DNA of 64,000 bases from Streptomyces flavotricini (GTDB lineage: Bacteria > Actinomycetota > Actinomycetes > Streptomycetales > Streptomycetaceae). Where the stretch lies: positions 4,861,928 to 4,925,927 of the forward strand of contig NZ_JAINUL010000001.1 in NCBI RefSeq assembly GCF_020639365.1, in the 5' to 3' direction. Numbering within the stretch: the stretch's first letter is position 1; each line of letters opens with the position of its first letter. The translations under genes and the position numbers were made by a program. The notes beneath the pieces are model-generated. The model was given only the letters and a program-made list of their open reading frames with translations, did not search any database and was not told the DNA's origin. Shown here in pieces: positions 24,748-32,857 of the stretch.

Positions 24748-25955
24748 GCGGGGGGCTCCAGGGGGATGGCCGCGGAGAGGACCGTGCCCTCGCCGGGGGT
24801 GGATTCGAGGGTCAGGGTGCCGCCGAGCTGGCGGACGCGGGCGCGCATGGCCGGGAGCCCGTGACCGCGGTCGCCCGCCGCCTCCCGCGGCTCGGTGAAG
24901 CCCGCGCCGTCGTCCGCGACGTCCAGGACCACCTGATCGCCCAGGAAGCTCAGGGTCAGGGCCGCGGTACGGGCGCGCGCGTGCTCCCGTACGTTGGCCA
25001 GCGCGCCCTGCGCGATCCGCAGCAGCGCCGACTGGACCCGGTCCGGGAGCGGGGCCGGCGCGCCCTCCAGGTGGAAGCGGACCTCGATGTCCGGGCCCGC
25101 GTCGAGCGCGCGCAGCGCGTCCGCGAGGCCACCGCCCCCTTCGAGCTCCGGCGGTGCCAGGTCGTGGACGAGGCGCCGCGCCTCCGCCAGCCCGCGGGCC
25201 GCGATGCCGGTGGCGGTGCGCACGTGCGCGCGGGCGGTGGCCGGATCGGTGTCCCAGGTGCGGTCCGCGGCCTGGAGCAGCATCTGCTGGCTGGACAGGT
25301 GCTGGGCGAGCGTGTCGTGGATCTCCATCGACAGCCGCTGCCGCTCGGCGAGGGTGCCCTCGCGGCGCTCGGTGGCGGCCAGCTCGCGGCGGGTGCGGAT
25401 CAGGTCGTCGATCAGCGCGCGCTGGGCCCCGGCCTGGCGCTCCATGTGGACGAAGACGGCCGTGGCCAGGGCCGCGATCGCCGGCGGGGCCAGCAGCAGG
25501 TTCGGGTCGAACTCGCGCGACAGCTTGAGCTGGGCCGCCACCACGAACACCGTCAGCAGGGCCACCAGGACGATCGCCGCGCGGGGCGGCAGGGTGCGCA
25601 GGGCGGTGAAGAAGAGGGGGACGGCGCACCAGGCGAAGCTGGGCGCCAGGACGACCAGGACCACCCAGACCGCCACCACCAGCCCGAGCCGCAGCAGCCG
25701 GCGCGCGGTGGGCGCGGCCCCGAGCGCGGGGCCGAGTACGTACAGCAGGGCCAGCGTGATGCTGAGGGCGATGATCCACGGGGTGCTGGGCGAGCCGGGG
25801 TGGCGCAGCAGGAAGCGGGCCACCGAGGCGCCGAGGAGCAGGAAGAACGCCGTGTGCATGACGGCCGCCAGGGTCCGCGTGTCCGCCTTCCCGGGCGTGC
25901 CCGCGGCGCCCGCAGCCCCCGGCGCCGGCGGTGGTACGCGGCTCACGTGGCTCAC
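24744..25955 (-). CDS. senS: NarL-family sensor histidine kinase (SenS-like)
   Basis: The start is GTG at 25955 with CGGGAG upstream. The 403-residue product has about five to six membrane helices (residues 30-165: TAFFLLLGASVARFLL, WIIALSITLALLYVL, LGLVVAVWVVLVVLA, AAIVLVALLTVFVVAA, IAALATAVFVHM). A coiled region follows, then the HisKA_3 dimerisation motif RQRLSMEIHDTLAQHLSSQQMLLQ and a HATPase domain (DVADDGAGFTE, GHGLPAMRARV). It phosphorylates the adjacent response regulator. In the characterised system, secreted HbpS binds heme and modulates SenS autophosphorylation under redox stress. Confidence 0.8.
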   Translation of the reverse strand: MSHVSRVPPPAPGAAGAAGTPGKADTRTLAAVMHTAFFLLLGASVARFLLRHPGSPSTPWIIALSITLALLYVLGPALGAAPTARRLLRLGLVVAVWVVLVVLAPSFAWCAVPLFFTALRTLPPRAAIVLVALLTVFVVAAQLKLSREFDPNLLLAPPAIAALATAVFVHMERQAGAQRALIDDLIRTRRELAATERREGTLAERQRLSMEIHDTLAQHLSSQQMLLQAADRTWDTDPATARAHVRTATGIAARGLAEARRLVHDLAPPELEGGGGLADALRALDAGPDIEVRFHLEGAPAPLPDRVQSALLRIAQGALANVREHARARTAALTLSFLGDQVVLDVADDGAGFTEPREAAGDRGHGLPAMRARVRQLGGTLTLESTPGEGTVLSAAIPLEPPA

Positions 25956-26213
25956 AGCGGGCTCCCGGTTCGGTTTCTGGCTCCTCCATCGTGCCTGGTC
26001 GTACGCGATGGCGCCGACCATCCCAGCCGCAGCCGCACCCCGCCCGCATCCACCGATCGGTTGACCCCGGGGTCAACCGGTGCGGCAGCCGTCGCGAGCC
26101 GGTACGCGGACGGGTCGGCGCCGGGTGCGGCCCCAGGCTTGGAGCAGAGCAGGACGAGCCGGCGTACCCGACGGCCGCGACGTACTCAGCCGACGCACCC
26201 AGGAGCAGCAGAC

Positions 26214-26780
26214 ATGAACACCCGCACCCGCGTTCTCACCGGTACCGCCCTCGCCGTCGCGCTCGGCGCCGGGACCTTCGGCGCGGTCAGCGCCAGCGCC
26301 GCACAGGCCGAGACCGCCCCCGCCGCGGCTGCCGCCGCCTCCGCGAAGAAGGACGGCGGGGCGAACGAGAAGAACTTCACCGCCACGACCCACCTCACCG
26401 TCGACGCCGCCACCCGCGCCGCCCAGGCCGCGCTGGACGCCGCGCAGAAGGAGAACCAGAAGGTGACGGTCGCGGTCGTGGACCGCAACGGGAACACCAT
26501 CGTCACCCTGCGCGGCGACGGCGCGGGCCCGCAGTCCTACGAGTCGGCGCAGCGCAAGGCCTACACCGCCGTGTCCTGGAACGCCCCGACCTCGGTGCTC
26601 GCGGGCCGCCTCGCCCAGACCCCGAACCTGAAGGACATCCCCGGCACCCTCTTCCTCGGCGGCGGTACCCCGGTGCAGGCCAAGGGCGCCCCGGTCGCCG
26701 GCATCGGCGTGGCCGGCGCCCCGTCCGGCGACCTGGACGAGAAGTACGCCAAGGCCGGCGCCGACTCCCTCGAGAAGTAA
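26214..26780 (+). CDS. hbpS: Secreted heme-binding protein, HbpS/GlcG family
   Basis: The 188-residue product has a signal peptide (NTRTRVLTGTALAVALGAGTFGAVSASAAQA). The GlcG/HbpS domain shows HLTVDAATRAAQAALDAAQKENQKVTVAVVDRNGNTIVTLRGDGAGPQSYESAQRKAYTAVSW, then GGGTPVQAKGAPVAGIGVAGAPSGDLDEKYAKAG. HbpS of S. reticuli is an octameric extracellular heme-binding protein that interacts with the sensor SenS. The gene lies divergent from the senS-senR-like pair, 258 bases away, which supports the same role here. The ribosome site is AGGAGCAG. Confidence 0.85.
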   Translation: MNTRTRVLTGTALAVALGAGTFGAVSASAAQAETAPAAAAAASAKKDGGANEKNFTATTHLTVDAATRAAQAALDAAQKENQKVTVAVVDRNGNTIVTLRGDGAGPQSYESAQRKAYTAVSWNAPTSVLAGRLAQTPNLKDIPGTLFLGGGTPVQAKGAPVAGIGVAGAPSGDLDEKYAKAGADSLEK

Positions 26781-26822
26781 TCACCCCGAAGTACGACATC
26801 GGGCCCGCATAGGATCGGGCGC

Positions 26823-28247
26823 GTGCCCCACCGCCGCGCGCTCTCCCGGCTCACCGCCGCCGCCCCCGCAGCCGCCGCTGCCGCCCTGCTCGCCCTCACC
26901 ACGGCGTGTACGGCCGGCACGGTGCAGGGGCGGCCCGGTGCGTCCGGGCTGCGCGATCCGTACTTCCCCAAGGCGGGCAACGGCGGCTACCAGGTCGAGC
27001 ACTACGACCTCGACCTCGACTACGACCCCGCCGACGGGGAGTTGAACGCCACCGCCGTCATCACCGCCCGCGCGCAGCAGGGCCTCAGCTCCTTCAACCT
27101 CGACCTCGCCGGCCTGGAGGTCGAGGACGTCACCGTGCAGGGCGAGGGCGCCCGGTACAACCGGACCGGCCGGGAGCTGACGGTGCGCCCCGCCAAGGAC
27201 CTCAAGAAGGGCGAGGTCTTCCGCACGGAGATCGACTACCGCGGCAAGCCGAAGCCCATCGCGGACGCGGACGGCTCCGAGGAGGGCTGGATCGCCACGG
27301 CCGACGGGGCCGTCGGGGTCGGCGAGCCGATCGGGTCGATGGCCTGGTTCCCCGGTAACCACCACCCCAGCGACAAGGCCACGTACGACATCACCCTGAC
27401 CGTGCCCAAGGGCTACGAGGCGGTCTCGAACGGCGAGTTGACCTCCCGGACCGACACCGCCGACGGGCAGACCGCATTCGTCTGGCACGACCCGGAGCCG
27501 ATGGCGAGCTATCTGGCCACCGCCGCGATCGGGAAGTTCAAGGTGACCACCGGCCGGACCCCCTCCGGGGTCGGCCTGTACGAGGCCGTCGCGCCCGCCG
27601 AGGCGGCCGCCAGTGCCCCGGCGCTGGCGAAGCTGCCGGAGATCGTGGAGTGGGGCAGCCGCCGCTTCGGCCCCTACCCCTTCGGCACCGCCGGGGCCAT
27701 CGTGCTGCCGGCCGAGTCCCTCACGTACGCGCTGGAGACGCAGACCAAACCCGTCTTCTCCGGCGCGCCCGACGAGAACCTCGTCCTGCACGAGACGGCC
27801 CACCAGTGGTTCGGCGACTCGGTGTCGCCGAAGTCCTGGAAGGACATGTGGCTCAACGAGGGCTTCGCGACCTACGCCGAATGGCTGTGGTCCGAGGACC
27901 ACGGCGGCACCACCGCCCAGCAGTACTTCGACGCCTTCCTCACGGGCGACACCGCGGTGGACAAGGCCGCCGGATCCGACTGGGCCGCCTTCCCGCCCGC
28001 CGCCCCGCCCAGCGCCAAGGACATCTCCGAGACCCCGGTGTACGTGCGGGGCGCGATGGTGCTCCAGCGGATCCGGCAGGAGGTCGGCGACGAGAAGTTC
28101 TTCGCCCTGCTGCGCGGCTGGGCCACGGACCACACGTACGGGAACGCGAGCACGGCCGACTTCACGGCGTACGCGGAGCGGTCGACGGGGCACGACCTGA
28201 AGAAGGTCTGGGACGTCTGGCTGTACGGGGAGGGCCGGCCGAAGTAG
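26823..28247 (+). CDS. M1-family zinc aminopeptidase, lipoprotein
   Basis: The start is GTG at 26823. The 474-residue product has a lipobox (ALLALTTAC) and an M1 N-terminal beta domain (YQVEHYDLDLDYDPADGELNATAVITARAQ...). The catalytic domain has the zinc motif HETAH (residues 323-327), with Glu346 in MWLNEGFATYAEWLW as third ligand. The exopeptidase GAMEN-like loop appears only as AGAIVLPAES. It is shorter than classic PepN (about 850 residues) because the C-terminal HEAT domain is absent. It probably trims peptides at the cell surface. It lies 42 bases after hbpS, perhaps on the same transcript. Confidence 0.88.
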   Translation: MPHRRALSRLTAAAPAAAAAALLALTTACTAGTVQGRPGASGLRDPYFPKAGNGGYQVEHYDLDLDYDPADGELNATAVITARAQQGLSSFNLDLAGLEVEDVTVQGEGARYNRTGRELTVRPAKDLKKGEVFRTEIDYRGKPKPIADADGSEEGWIATADGAVGVGEPIGSMAWFPGNHHPSDKATYDITLTVPKGYEAVSNGELTSRTDTADGQTAFVWHDPEPMASYLATAAIGKFKVTTGRTPSGVGLYEAVAPAEAAASAPALAKLPEIVEWGSRRFGPYPFGTAGAIVLPAESLTYALETQTKPVFSGAPDENLVLHETAHQWFGDSVSPKSWKDMWLNEGFATYAEWLWSEDHGGTTAQQYFDAFLTGDTAVDKAAGSDWAAFPPAAPPSAKDISETPVYVRGAMVLQRIRQEVGDEKFFALLRGWATDHTYGNASTADFTAYAERSTGHDLKKVWDVWLYGEGRPK

Positions 28248-28294
28248 CCCGTACGGCCCGCGCCCGTACGGGCCCGCCCGCCGCGCCCGCGCCC

Positions 28295-28835
28295 CTACAG
28301 GGCCTTGCGCATCACGGTGCAGTCGCGGCCGTGCTCGCGGTCCCGGGAGCGGCGCAGCGCGGTGTAGCCCCGGGACCGCCAGAACGCCAGGCCGGCCGGG
28401 TTGTTGTCGAGTACGGCGATCCGTACGCCGCCGCGGCCCGCGGCGCGGAAGCGGTCCTCGACGAGGTCGGCGACGGCGCGCCCGTACCCCGCGCGGTGCG
28501 CGGTGGCGTCGATGAGCAGCAGGCCGATCCACGGGTCCGGGTCGCCGGAGGCCGGATCGGGGTGGTGGGCGAGGGTGGCGGCCAGGCCGACCAGCCGGCC
28601 GGCGGAGCGGGCCAGGAGCACCTCGGCGCCCTCGTGGGCGAGTTCGTCGGCGAGGGCCGCGGCGACCTTCCCCCTACCTCCGGTGGGGGGACCCCCAGAC
28701 CGTGATGCGGTCCGGGTCGGGGAAGTCCCCGCTGAGCTCGAAGAAGGCGTGGTTGGTCGCGTAGAGCGCGGCGATCTCGGTGAGGACGGGGCCCGGCAGG
28801 GCGCCGTCCACGGGCACGAGCGATTGCAGGATCAC
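28295..28835 (-). pseudogene. GNAT acetyltransferase gene broken by a palindromic insertion
   Basis: From a GTG at 28835 the frame encodes 46 residues of a plausible N-terminal GNAT segment (VILQSLVPVDGALPGPVLTEIAALYATNHAFFELSGDFPDPDRITV), then runs into a short palindrome and a TAG. The rest (VAAALADELAHEGAEVLLARSAG...WIGLLLIDATAHRAGYGRAVADLVEDRFRAAG...LDNNPAGLAFWRSRGYTAL) continues in another frame to 28295. Removing exactly 34 bases, the 30-bp palindrome plus one copy of a 4-base duplication, restores an uninterrupted frame (DRITVAAALADEL). The C-terminal part has an internal GTG at 28621 that might still be translated, giving 108 residues. Confidence 0.75.
28664..28701. mobile_element. 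30-bp palindromic insertion with 4-bp target duplication
   Basis: The element at 28668-28697 contains CCCCCTACC-TCC-GGTGGGGGG, an imperfect palindrome, plus a second arm GGGGGGACCCCC. It is flanked by GACC at 28664-28667 and again at 28698-28701. It sits inside a GNAT coding sequence and shifts its frame. No transposase is encoded, so it would be a MITE-like or REP-like element moved in trans. Confidence 0.65.
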
Positions 28836-28850
28836 CTGCCGAACCGTAGC

Positions 28851-28885
28851 GAAGCCCCCTCCCAGGACGGCCGGGAGGGGGCTTC
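28851..28885 (-). terminator. Terminator after terD
   Basis: GAAGCCCCCTCCC (28851-28863) pairs perfectly with GGGAGGGGGCTTC (28873-28885). It lies downstream of terD on the minus strand. Confidence 0.85.
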
Positions 28886-28942
28886 GACCACTGCTGCCGT
28901 CAGCCGCTCAGGCTCGGCCTCGGCTCAGGCCGGGCCTCGGAC

Positions 28943-29518
28943 TCAGACGTTGACGCCGAAGTCCTGGGCGATGCCGGTCAGGCCGGAGGCGTAACCCTGG
29001 CCGACCGCGCGGAACTTCCACTCGGCGCCGTTGCGGTAGAGCTCGCCGAAGACCATGGCGGTCTCGGTGGCCGCGTCCTCGGAGAGGTCGTAGCGGGCGA
29101 TCTCGGCGCCGCCGGCCTGGTTCACGACGCGGATGTACGCGTTGCGGACCTGGCCGAAGTTCTGGCTGCGGGCCTCGGCGTCGTAGATCGAGACCGGGAA
29201 GACGATCTTGTCGACATCGGCCGCGAGGCCGGCGAGGTTGACGTTGATGGACTCGTCGTCGCCGGAGCCCTCGCCGGTGCGGTTGTCACCGGTGTGGACG
29301 ATGCTCTGGTCCGGGGTGGACTTGTTGTTGAAGAAGACGAAGTGACCGTCGGAGACGACCTTGCCCATCGCGTTGACCGCGATGGCGGAGGCGTCCAGGT
29401 CGAAGTCGACACCGGTCGTCGTACGGACGTCCCAGCCGAGGCCGACCGTGACGGCGCTGAGGCCGGGGGCCTCCTTCGTGAGCGAGACGTTGCCGCCCTT
29501 GGACAGGCTTACTGCCAT
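28943..29518 (-). CDS. terD: TerD-family calcium-binding stress protein
   Basis: The 191-residue product begins MAVSLSKGGNVSLTKEAPGLSAVTVGLGWDVR and has the family motifs FDLDASAIAVNAMGKVVSDGHFVFFNN, GSGDDESINVNLAGL and IARYDLSEDAATETAMVFGELYRNGAEWKFRAVGQGY. The acidic loops (DLDAS, GDDES) bind calcium in structures of this family. TerD proteins are linked to tellurite resistance and, in Streptomyces, to calcium-dependent development. AAGGGA is the ribosome site, and a strong terminator follows. It is a single-gene unit. Confidence 0.95.
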   Translation of the reverse strand: MAVSLSKGGNVSLTKEAPGLSAVTVGLGWDVRTTTGVDFDLDASAIAVNAMGKVVSDGHFVFFNNKSTPDQSIVHTGDNRTGEGSGDDESINVNLAGLAADVDKIVFPVSIYDAEARSQNFGQVRNAYIRVVNQAGGAEIARYDLSEDAATETAMVFGELYRNGAEWKFRAVGQGYASGLTGIAQDFGVNV

Positions 29519-29700
29519 TTTGACTGGTGTCCCTTCGTCTTCAGATGGCCGCGAGATCGTGGCCAAGGTACCGCTGACCTTCATAACGCGGGGAGGGGGC
29601 CGGTAGGTTCCGCGCGTCCGGCACCGTGACGGACACGATGACGGAATCCGGCGGCGAAATACGGGTGACGGGCATCGCGCGGGGCTGGATCATAGGGGGC

Positions 29701-30126
29701 ATGCCTGGTCCCCATGTCATCCGCGGTTCGGTCGTGCTCCCCGAGGCGGAGCTCGCCTGGCGCTTCTCGCGGTCCTCCGGGCCGGGCGGCCAGCACGTGA
29801 ACACGTCGGACTCGCGCGTGGAGCTCTTGTTCGACGTGGCGGCGACCAAGGCCCTGCCGGACGTGTGGAAGGAGCGGGCGCTGGAGCGGCTCGCGGGCCG
29901 GCTGGTGGACGGGGTGCTGACCGTACGGGCCTCGGAGCACCGGTCGCAGTTCCGCAACCGGGAGATGGCGCTGGTCCGGATGGCGTCCGTGCTCGCGGAG
30001 GCCACCGCCCCGCCGCCGAAGGCCCGCCGCGCCACGAAGATCCCGCGGGGGATCAACGAGCGGCGCCTGCGCGAGAAGAAGGCCCGGGCGGAGAAGAAGC
30101 GCGGCCGCACCGGCCGCGACTGGTAG
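29701..30126 (+). CDS. arfB: Alternative ribosome-rescue hydrolase ArfB
   Basis: The 141-residue product carries the release-factor catalytic motif GGQ at residues 29-31 in SRSSGPGGQHVNTSDSRVEL and a very basic C-terminal tail (RRLREKKARAEKKRGRTGRDW) that enters the empty mRNA channel of stalled ribosomes. It hydrolyses peptidyl-tRNA on non-stop ribosomes without a codon. An in-frame GTG at 29626 would add 25 residues; I prefer the ATG at 29701 because the homologous part starts there. It is divergent from terD. Confidence 0.92.
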   Translation: MPGPHVIRGSVVLPEAELAWRFSRSSGPGGQHVNTSDSRVELLFDVAATKALPDVWKERALERLAGRLVDGVLTVRASEHRSQFRNREMALVRMASVLAEATAPPPKARRATKIPRGINERRLREKKARAEKKRGRTGRDW

Positions 30127-30149
30127 CGACCGGCGGCGCCGCCGGGACC

Positions 30150-30719
30150 TCAGCCCGCCAGATGGCGGTAGCGGCCACGGAAGTACGCCAGCGGCGGGGA
30201 GTCCGGGGACGGGAGCGCCGCGGTCAGGACGCGGCCGATGACCAGGGTGTGGTCGCCCGCCTCGACGCGGTTCTCCGTACGGCATTCGAGGGTGGCCAGC
30301 GCGCCCGTCAGCAGTGGGGCCCCCGAGACCTCGCCGCGCCCGTAGGGCAGGTCCGCGAAGAGCAGCCGGTCGCTGATGCGGTTCTTCATCGAGAAGCGGC
30401 TCGCCACCTGCACCTGGTGGTCGGCGAGCACCGAGACCGCCCACAGCGGCTGCTCCGCGAGCAGGTCGTCCATCCGGGAGCCCTCGCGCAGGCTCACCAG
30501 CACCAGCGGCGGGTCCAGGGACACGGACATGAAGGCGGTCGCGGTCATGCCGACGTCCTCGCCGTCCGGGCCGGTCGGCGTCAGCGGCGGCTCGTGCGCG
30601 GTGATCAGGCACACGCCCGCCGCCAGTCGGGACATCGCGGCACGGAACTCGTCGTTGCTCACGCCCTCAGGATGAGGGGTGGCGGGGATCGGCACGGGTA
30701 CAGGGGTCGTCTTCGGCAC
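30150..30719 (-). CDS. Flavin reductase-like domain protein
   Basis: The core FRAAMSRLAAGVCLITAHEPP...GMTATAFMSVSLDPPLVLVSLREGSRMDDLLAEQPLWAVSVLADHQ...RFSMKNRISDRLLF...GALATLECRTENRVEAGDHTLVIGRVLTAAL...PLAYFRGRYRHL is the FMN-binding flavin reductase fold used by two-component monooxygenases. The start is unclear: GTG at 30719 (190 residues, with a Pro-rich leader) or GTG at 30662 (171 residues), where GAGG lies rather close. No partner monooxygenase is adjacent, so it may supply reduced FMN generally. Confidence 0.85.
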   Translation of the reverse strand: MPKTTPVPVPIPATPHPEGVSNDEFRAAMSRLAAGVCLITAHEPPLTPTGPDGEDVGMTATAFMSVSLDPPLVLVSLREGSRMDDLLAEQPLWAVSVLADHQVQVASRFSMKNRISDRLLFADLPYGRGEVSGAPLLTGALATLECRTENRVEAGDHTLVIGRVLTAALPSPDSPPLAYFRGRYRHLAG

Positions 30720-30881
30720 GTTCGGAACGCTAGTCTCGCCCTCCCGCGTCACGCATCGGGCCCGAGTCCGAGCCGCGTCCCCGCCCCTTGGCCTAGGCCC
30801 GGGCGTATCGTTTGCTCGCGGGAAGACGGGGGAGCGCTCCCAGGTGACACGACCCCCGGCGACCACCTTTATTCATCTCGT

Positions 30882-30895
30882 GTGACTTGAGTCAC
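30882..30895 (+). promoter_or_regulatory. BldD box upstream of cdgB
   Basis: GTGACTTGAGTCAC is a 14-base dyad (GTGACT/AGTCAC arms) like the BldD-(c-di-GMP) operator. BldD repression of cdgB is established in S. coelicolor. It lies 128 bases before the chosen start codon. Confidence 0.75.
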
Positions 30896-31022
30896 AGAGG
30901 GCAAGATTTGTTGACCCTGTGTACCGGCGGCACAGCTCACTGTGATTCAGTGGACGGGACACCGCAACGAAACGCCGATGACAAACCTGGAGTTGCTGTC
31001 GAGGTCTCGGGGAGAGCGAGCA

Positions 31023-32789
31023 ATGGAGACCGAGTCGGAGCCGTACGTCCGTCTTGCGACCCTGCGGCAGCTTCACCAGGTGGTGGCCGAGCTCAACACG
31101 GCCAGGAGCCTGGCGGACACCCTGCAGACCGTCGTGGACGGCATCGTCGTGGGCCTCGGCTACGAACTCGCCTGTGTCAACCTCGTACGCCCTGACGGGG
31201 ATCTCGTCGTCGCCGCCTTCGCCGGCGACCCCGCCGCGGAGGCGCTCATCACCGGCCGCGTCGGCTCCCGCGCCTCCTGGGAGCGCCGTCTGACGATGGG
31301 TGAGAGCTGGGACGGGCTCCGCTTCATCCCGCACACCGAGGGCTGGGTCCTCCTCGAGGACGACGTGCCCCAGTGGCACACGGACGGCCCCGATCCGCGC
31401 TTCGCGGACGAGTGGCACCCCGAGGACCGGCTCTATGCCCCCATGTACGCGTCCGGCGGGGAACTTCTGGGTGTCATTTCGGTGGACAGACCGCGCAACG
31501 GGCGCCGCCCCGGCGCGTGGGGGCGCGAAGCGCTCCAGATGTACGCCTTCCAAGCGGCGATTGCGATCAGCAACGCACGCCTGCGAGCGAACATGCAGCG
31601 GGCCCTGGTCCGGCTGGAGCGCGAACAGCAGGCGCTGAGGGCGAGCGAGGAGTCCTTCCGGCAGGCCTTCGAGTACGCGCCCAGCGGCATGGCGATCGCC
31701 GAGATGGGCGGGGACCAGCACGGGCGGCTGCTGCGGACCAACGACGCGTTGTGCCGGCTGCTGGGCCGGCCCGCCTCCGTACTGCGCCGGTACTCCTTCT
31801 CCGACCTGGTCCACCCGGAGGACATCGGGACCCTGCTGCGGACCTCCGCCGAGGGCGGTCGGGCCGAGCTGCGGCTCGGGCGGCGCGACGGCACGTATGT
31901 ATGGGTCTCACTGCGCAACTCCGTCGTCGCGGACGCCGCCGACGGGCCGCGCTTCCTGCTCACGCACGTCGAGGACATCGAGGAGCGCAAGCGCCACGAG
32001 CTCCAGCTCGCCCACCGGGCCAGCCACGACTCGCTGACGGGCCTGCCCAACAGCGCCGAGCTCCGCTCCCGCCTCGGGGCGCGGCTGTGCCGCAGGCCCC
32101 AGTCGGTCCGGGCCACCGCGGTGGAGGCGCTCGACGCGGCGTACGAGGGGCACGGGGCCCACGGCGGCCACGGGGCCCATGCGGGCGGCGGGACCGAGGC
32201 GGGTGGTGCCGTCGGGGAGCACGGCTTTCGGCCCGACGCGTACCCCGAGCCCTTCGAGTACCCGGGCGCCCCGGCCGTGCCCGGTACCGGCGTCCCGGGG
32301 GTTCCCGGGCCGGGCGGCCCCGGCGCGGGCCCGGGCCCGTACGACCACCACGTGCACACGGTGGCGCCCGCGAGCGACATCGACGACGGGACGAAGGGGC
32401 TCGCGGTCCTCTTCTGCGACCTCGACGGGTTCAAGTCGATCAACGACCGGTTCGGCCACCACACGGGTGACGCGGTCCTCATCGAGGTGGCCCGGCGGCT
32501 GACGACGGGCGTCAGGGACGGTGACACCGTCGCTCGGCTGGGTGGTGACGAATTCGTCGTCCTCGCCGACGGACTGGGCGCGGCCGACGCCGCCGACCTG
32601 GCCGTCAGGCTGCGCAACGCGATCATCCCGCCGATCCGGGTGGACGGCCGGGCGGTCCGTGTGGGCGCGAGTTTCGGCATCGGATGGGCCAGCTGCGGGA
32701 TGTCGGCGGACGAGGTGCTGCGCTCCGCCGACCAGCGGATGTACATCGAGAAAAGGTCCCGCTCCAAGGCCCACCGCCGGGCCGGCTGA
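31023..32789 (+). CDS. cdgB: GAF-PAS-GGDEF diguanylate cyclase CdgB
   Basis: The ATG at 31023 follows GGGGAGAG. The 588-residue soluble protein has a GAF domain (about 20-185), a PAS/PAC domain (about 215-325: ESFRQAFEYAPSGMAIAEM ... FLLTHVEDIEERKRHELQLAHRA) and a GGDEF domain with intact GGDEF at 507-511. The product-inhibition I-site RDGD (498-501) lies exactly five residues before it. The GGDEF domain is split by about 110 residues of Gly/Ala/Pro/His-rich sequence between HDSLTGLPNSAELRSRLGARL and GLAVLFCDLDGFKSINDRFG. It makes c-di-GMP, the ligand that activates BldD, so the BldD box closes a feedback loop controlling development. Confidence 0.93.
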   Translation: METESEPYVRLATLRQLHQVVAELNTARSLADTLQTVVDGIVVGLGYELACVNLVRPDGDLVVAAFAGDPAAEALITGRVGSRASWERRLTMGESWDGLRFIPHTEGWVLLEDDVPQWHTDGPDPRFADEWHPEDRLYAPMYASGGELLGVISVDRPRNGRRPGAWGREALQMYAFQAAIAISNARLRANMQRALVRLEREQQALRASEESFRQAFEYAPSGMAIAEMGGDQHGRLLRTNDALCRLLGRPASVLRRYSFSDLVHPEDIGTLLRTSAEGGRAELRLGRRDGTYVWVSLRNSVVADAADGPRFLLTHVEDIEERKRHELQLAHRASHDSLTGLPNSAELRSRLGARLCRRPQSVRATAVEALDAAYEGHGAHGGHGAHAGGGTEAGGAVGEHGFRPDAYPEPFEYPGAPAVPGTGVPGVPGPGGPGAGPGPYDHHVHTVAPASDIDDGTKGLAVLFCDLDGFKSINDRFGHHTGDAVLIEVARRLTTGVRDGDTVARLGGDEFVVLADGLGAADAADLAVRLRNAIIPPIRVDGRAVRVGASFGIGWASCGMSADEVLRSADQRMYIEKRSRSKAHRRAG

Positions 32790-32857
32790 GGCGATCGGCC
32801 GCCCGTGGGTGCACCTGTTCGGGGTAGGCTCCCGTGGGTCGAAAGGAGTGACCTGCG

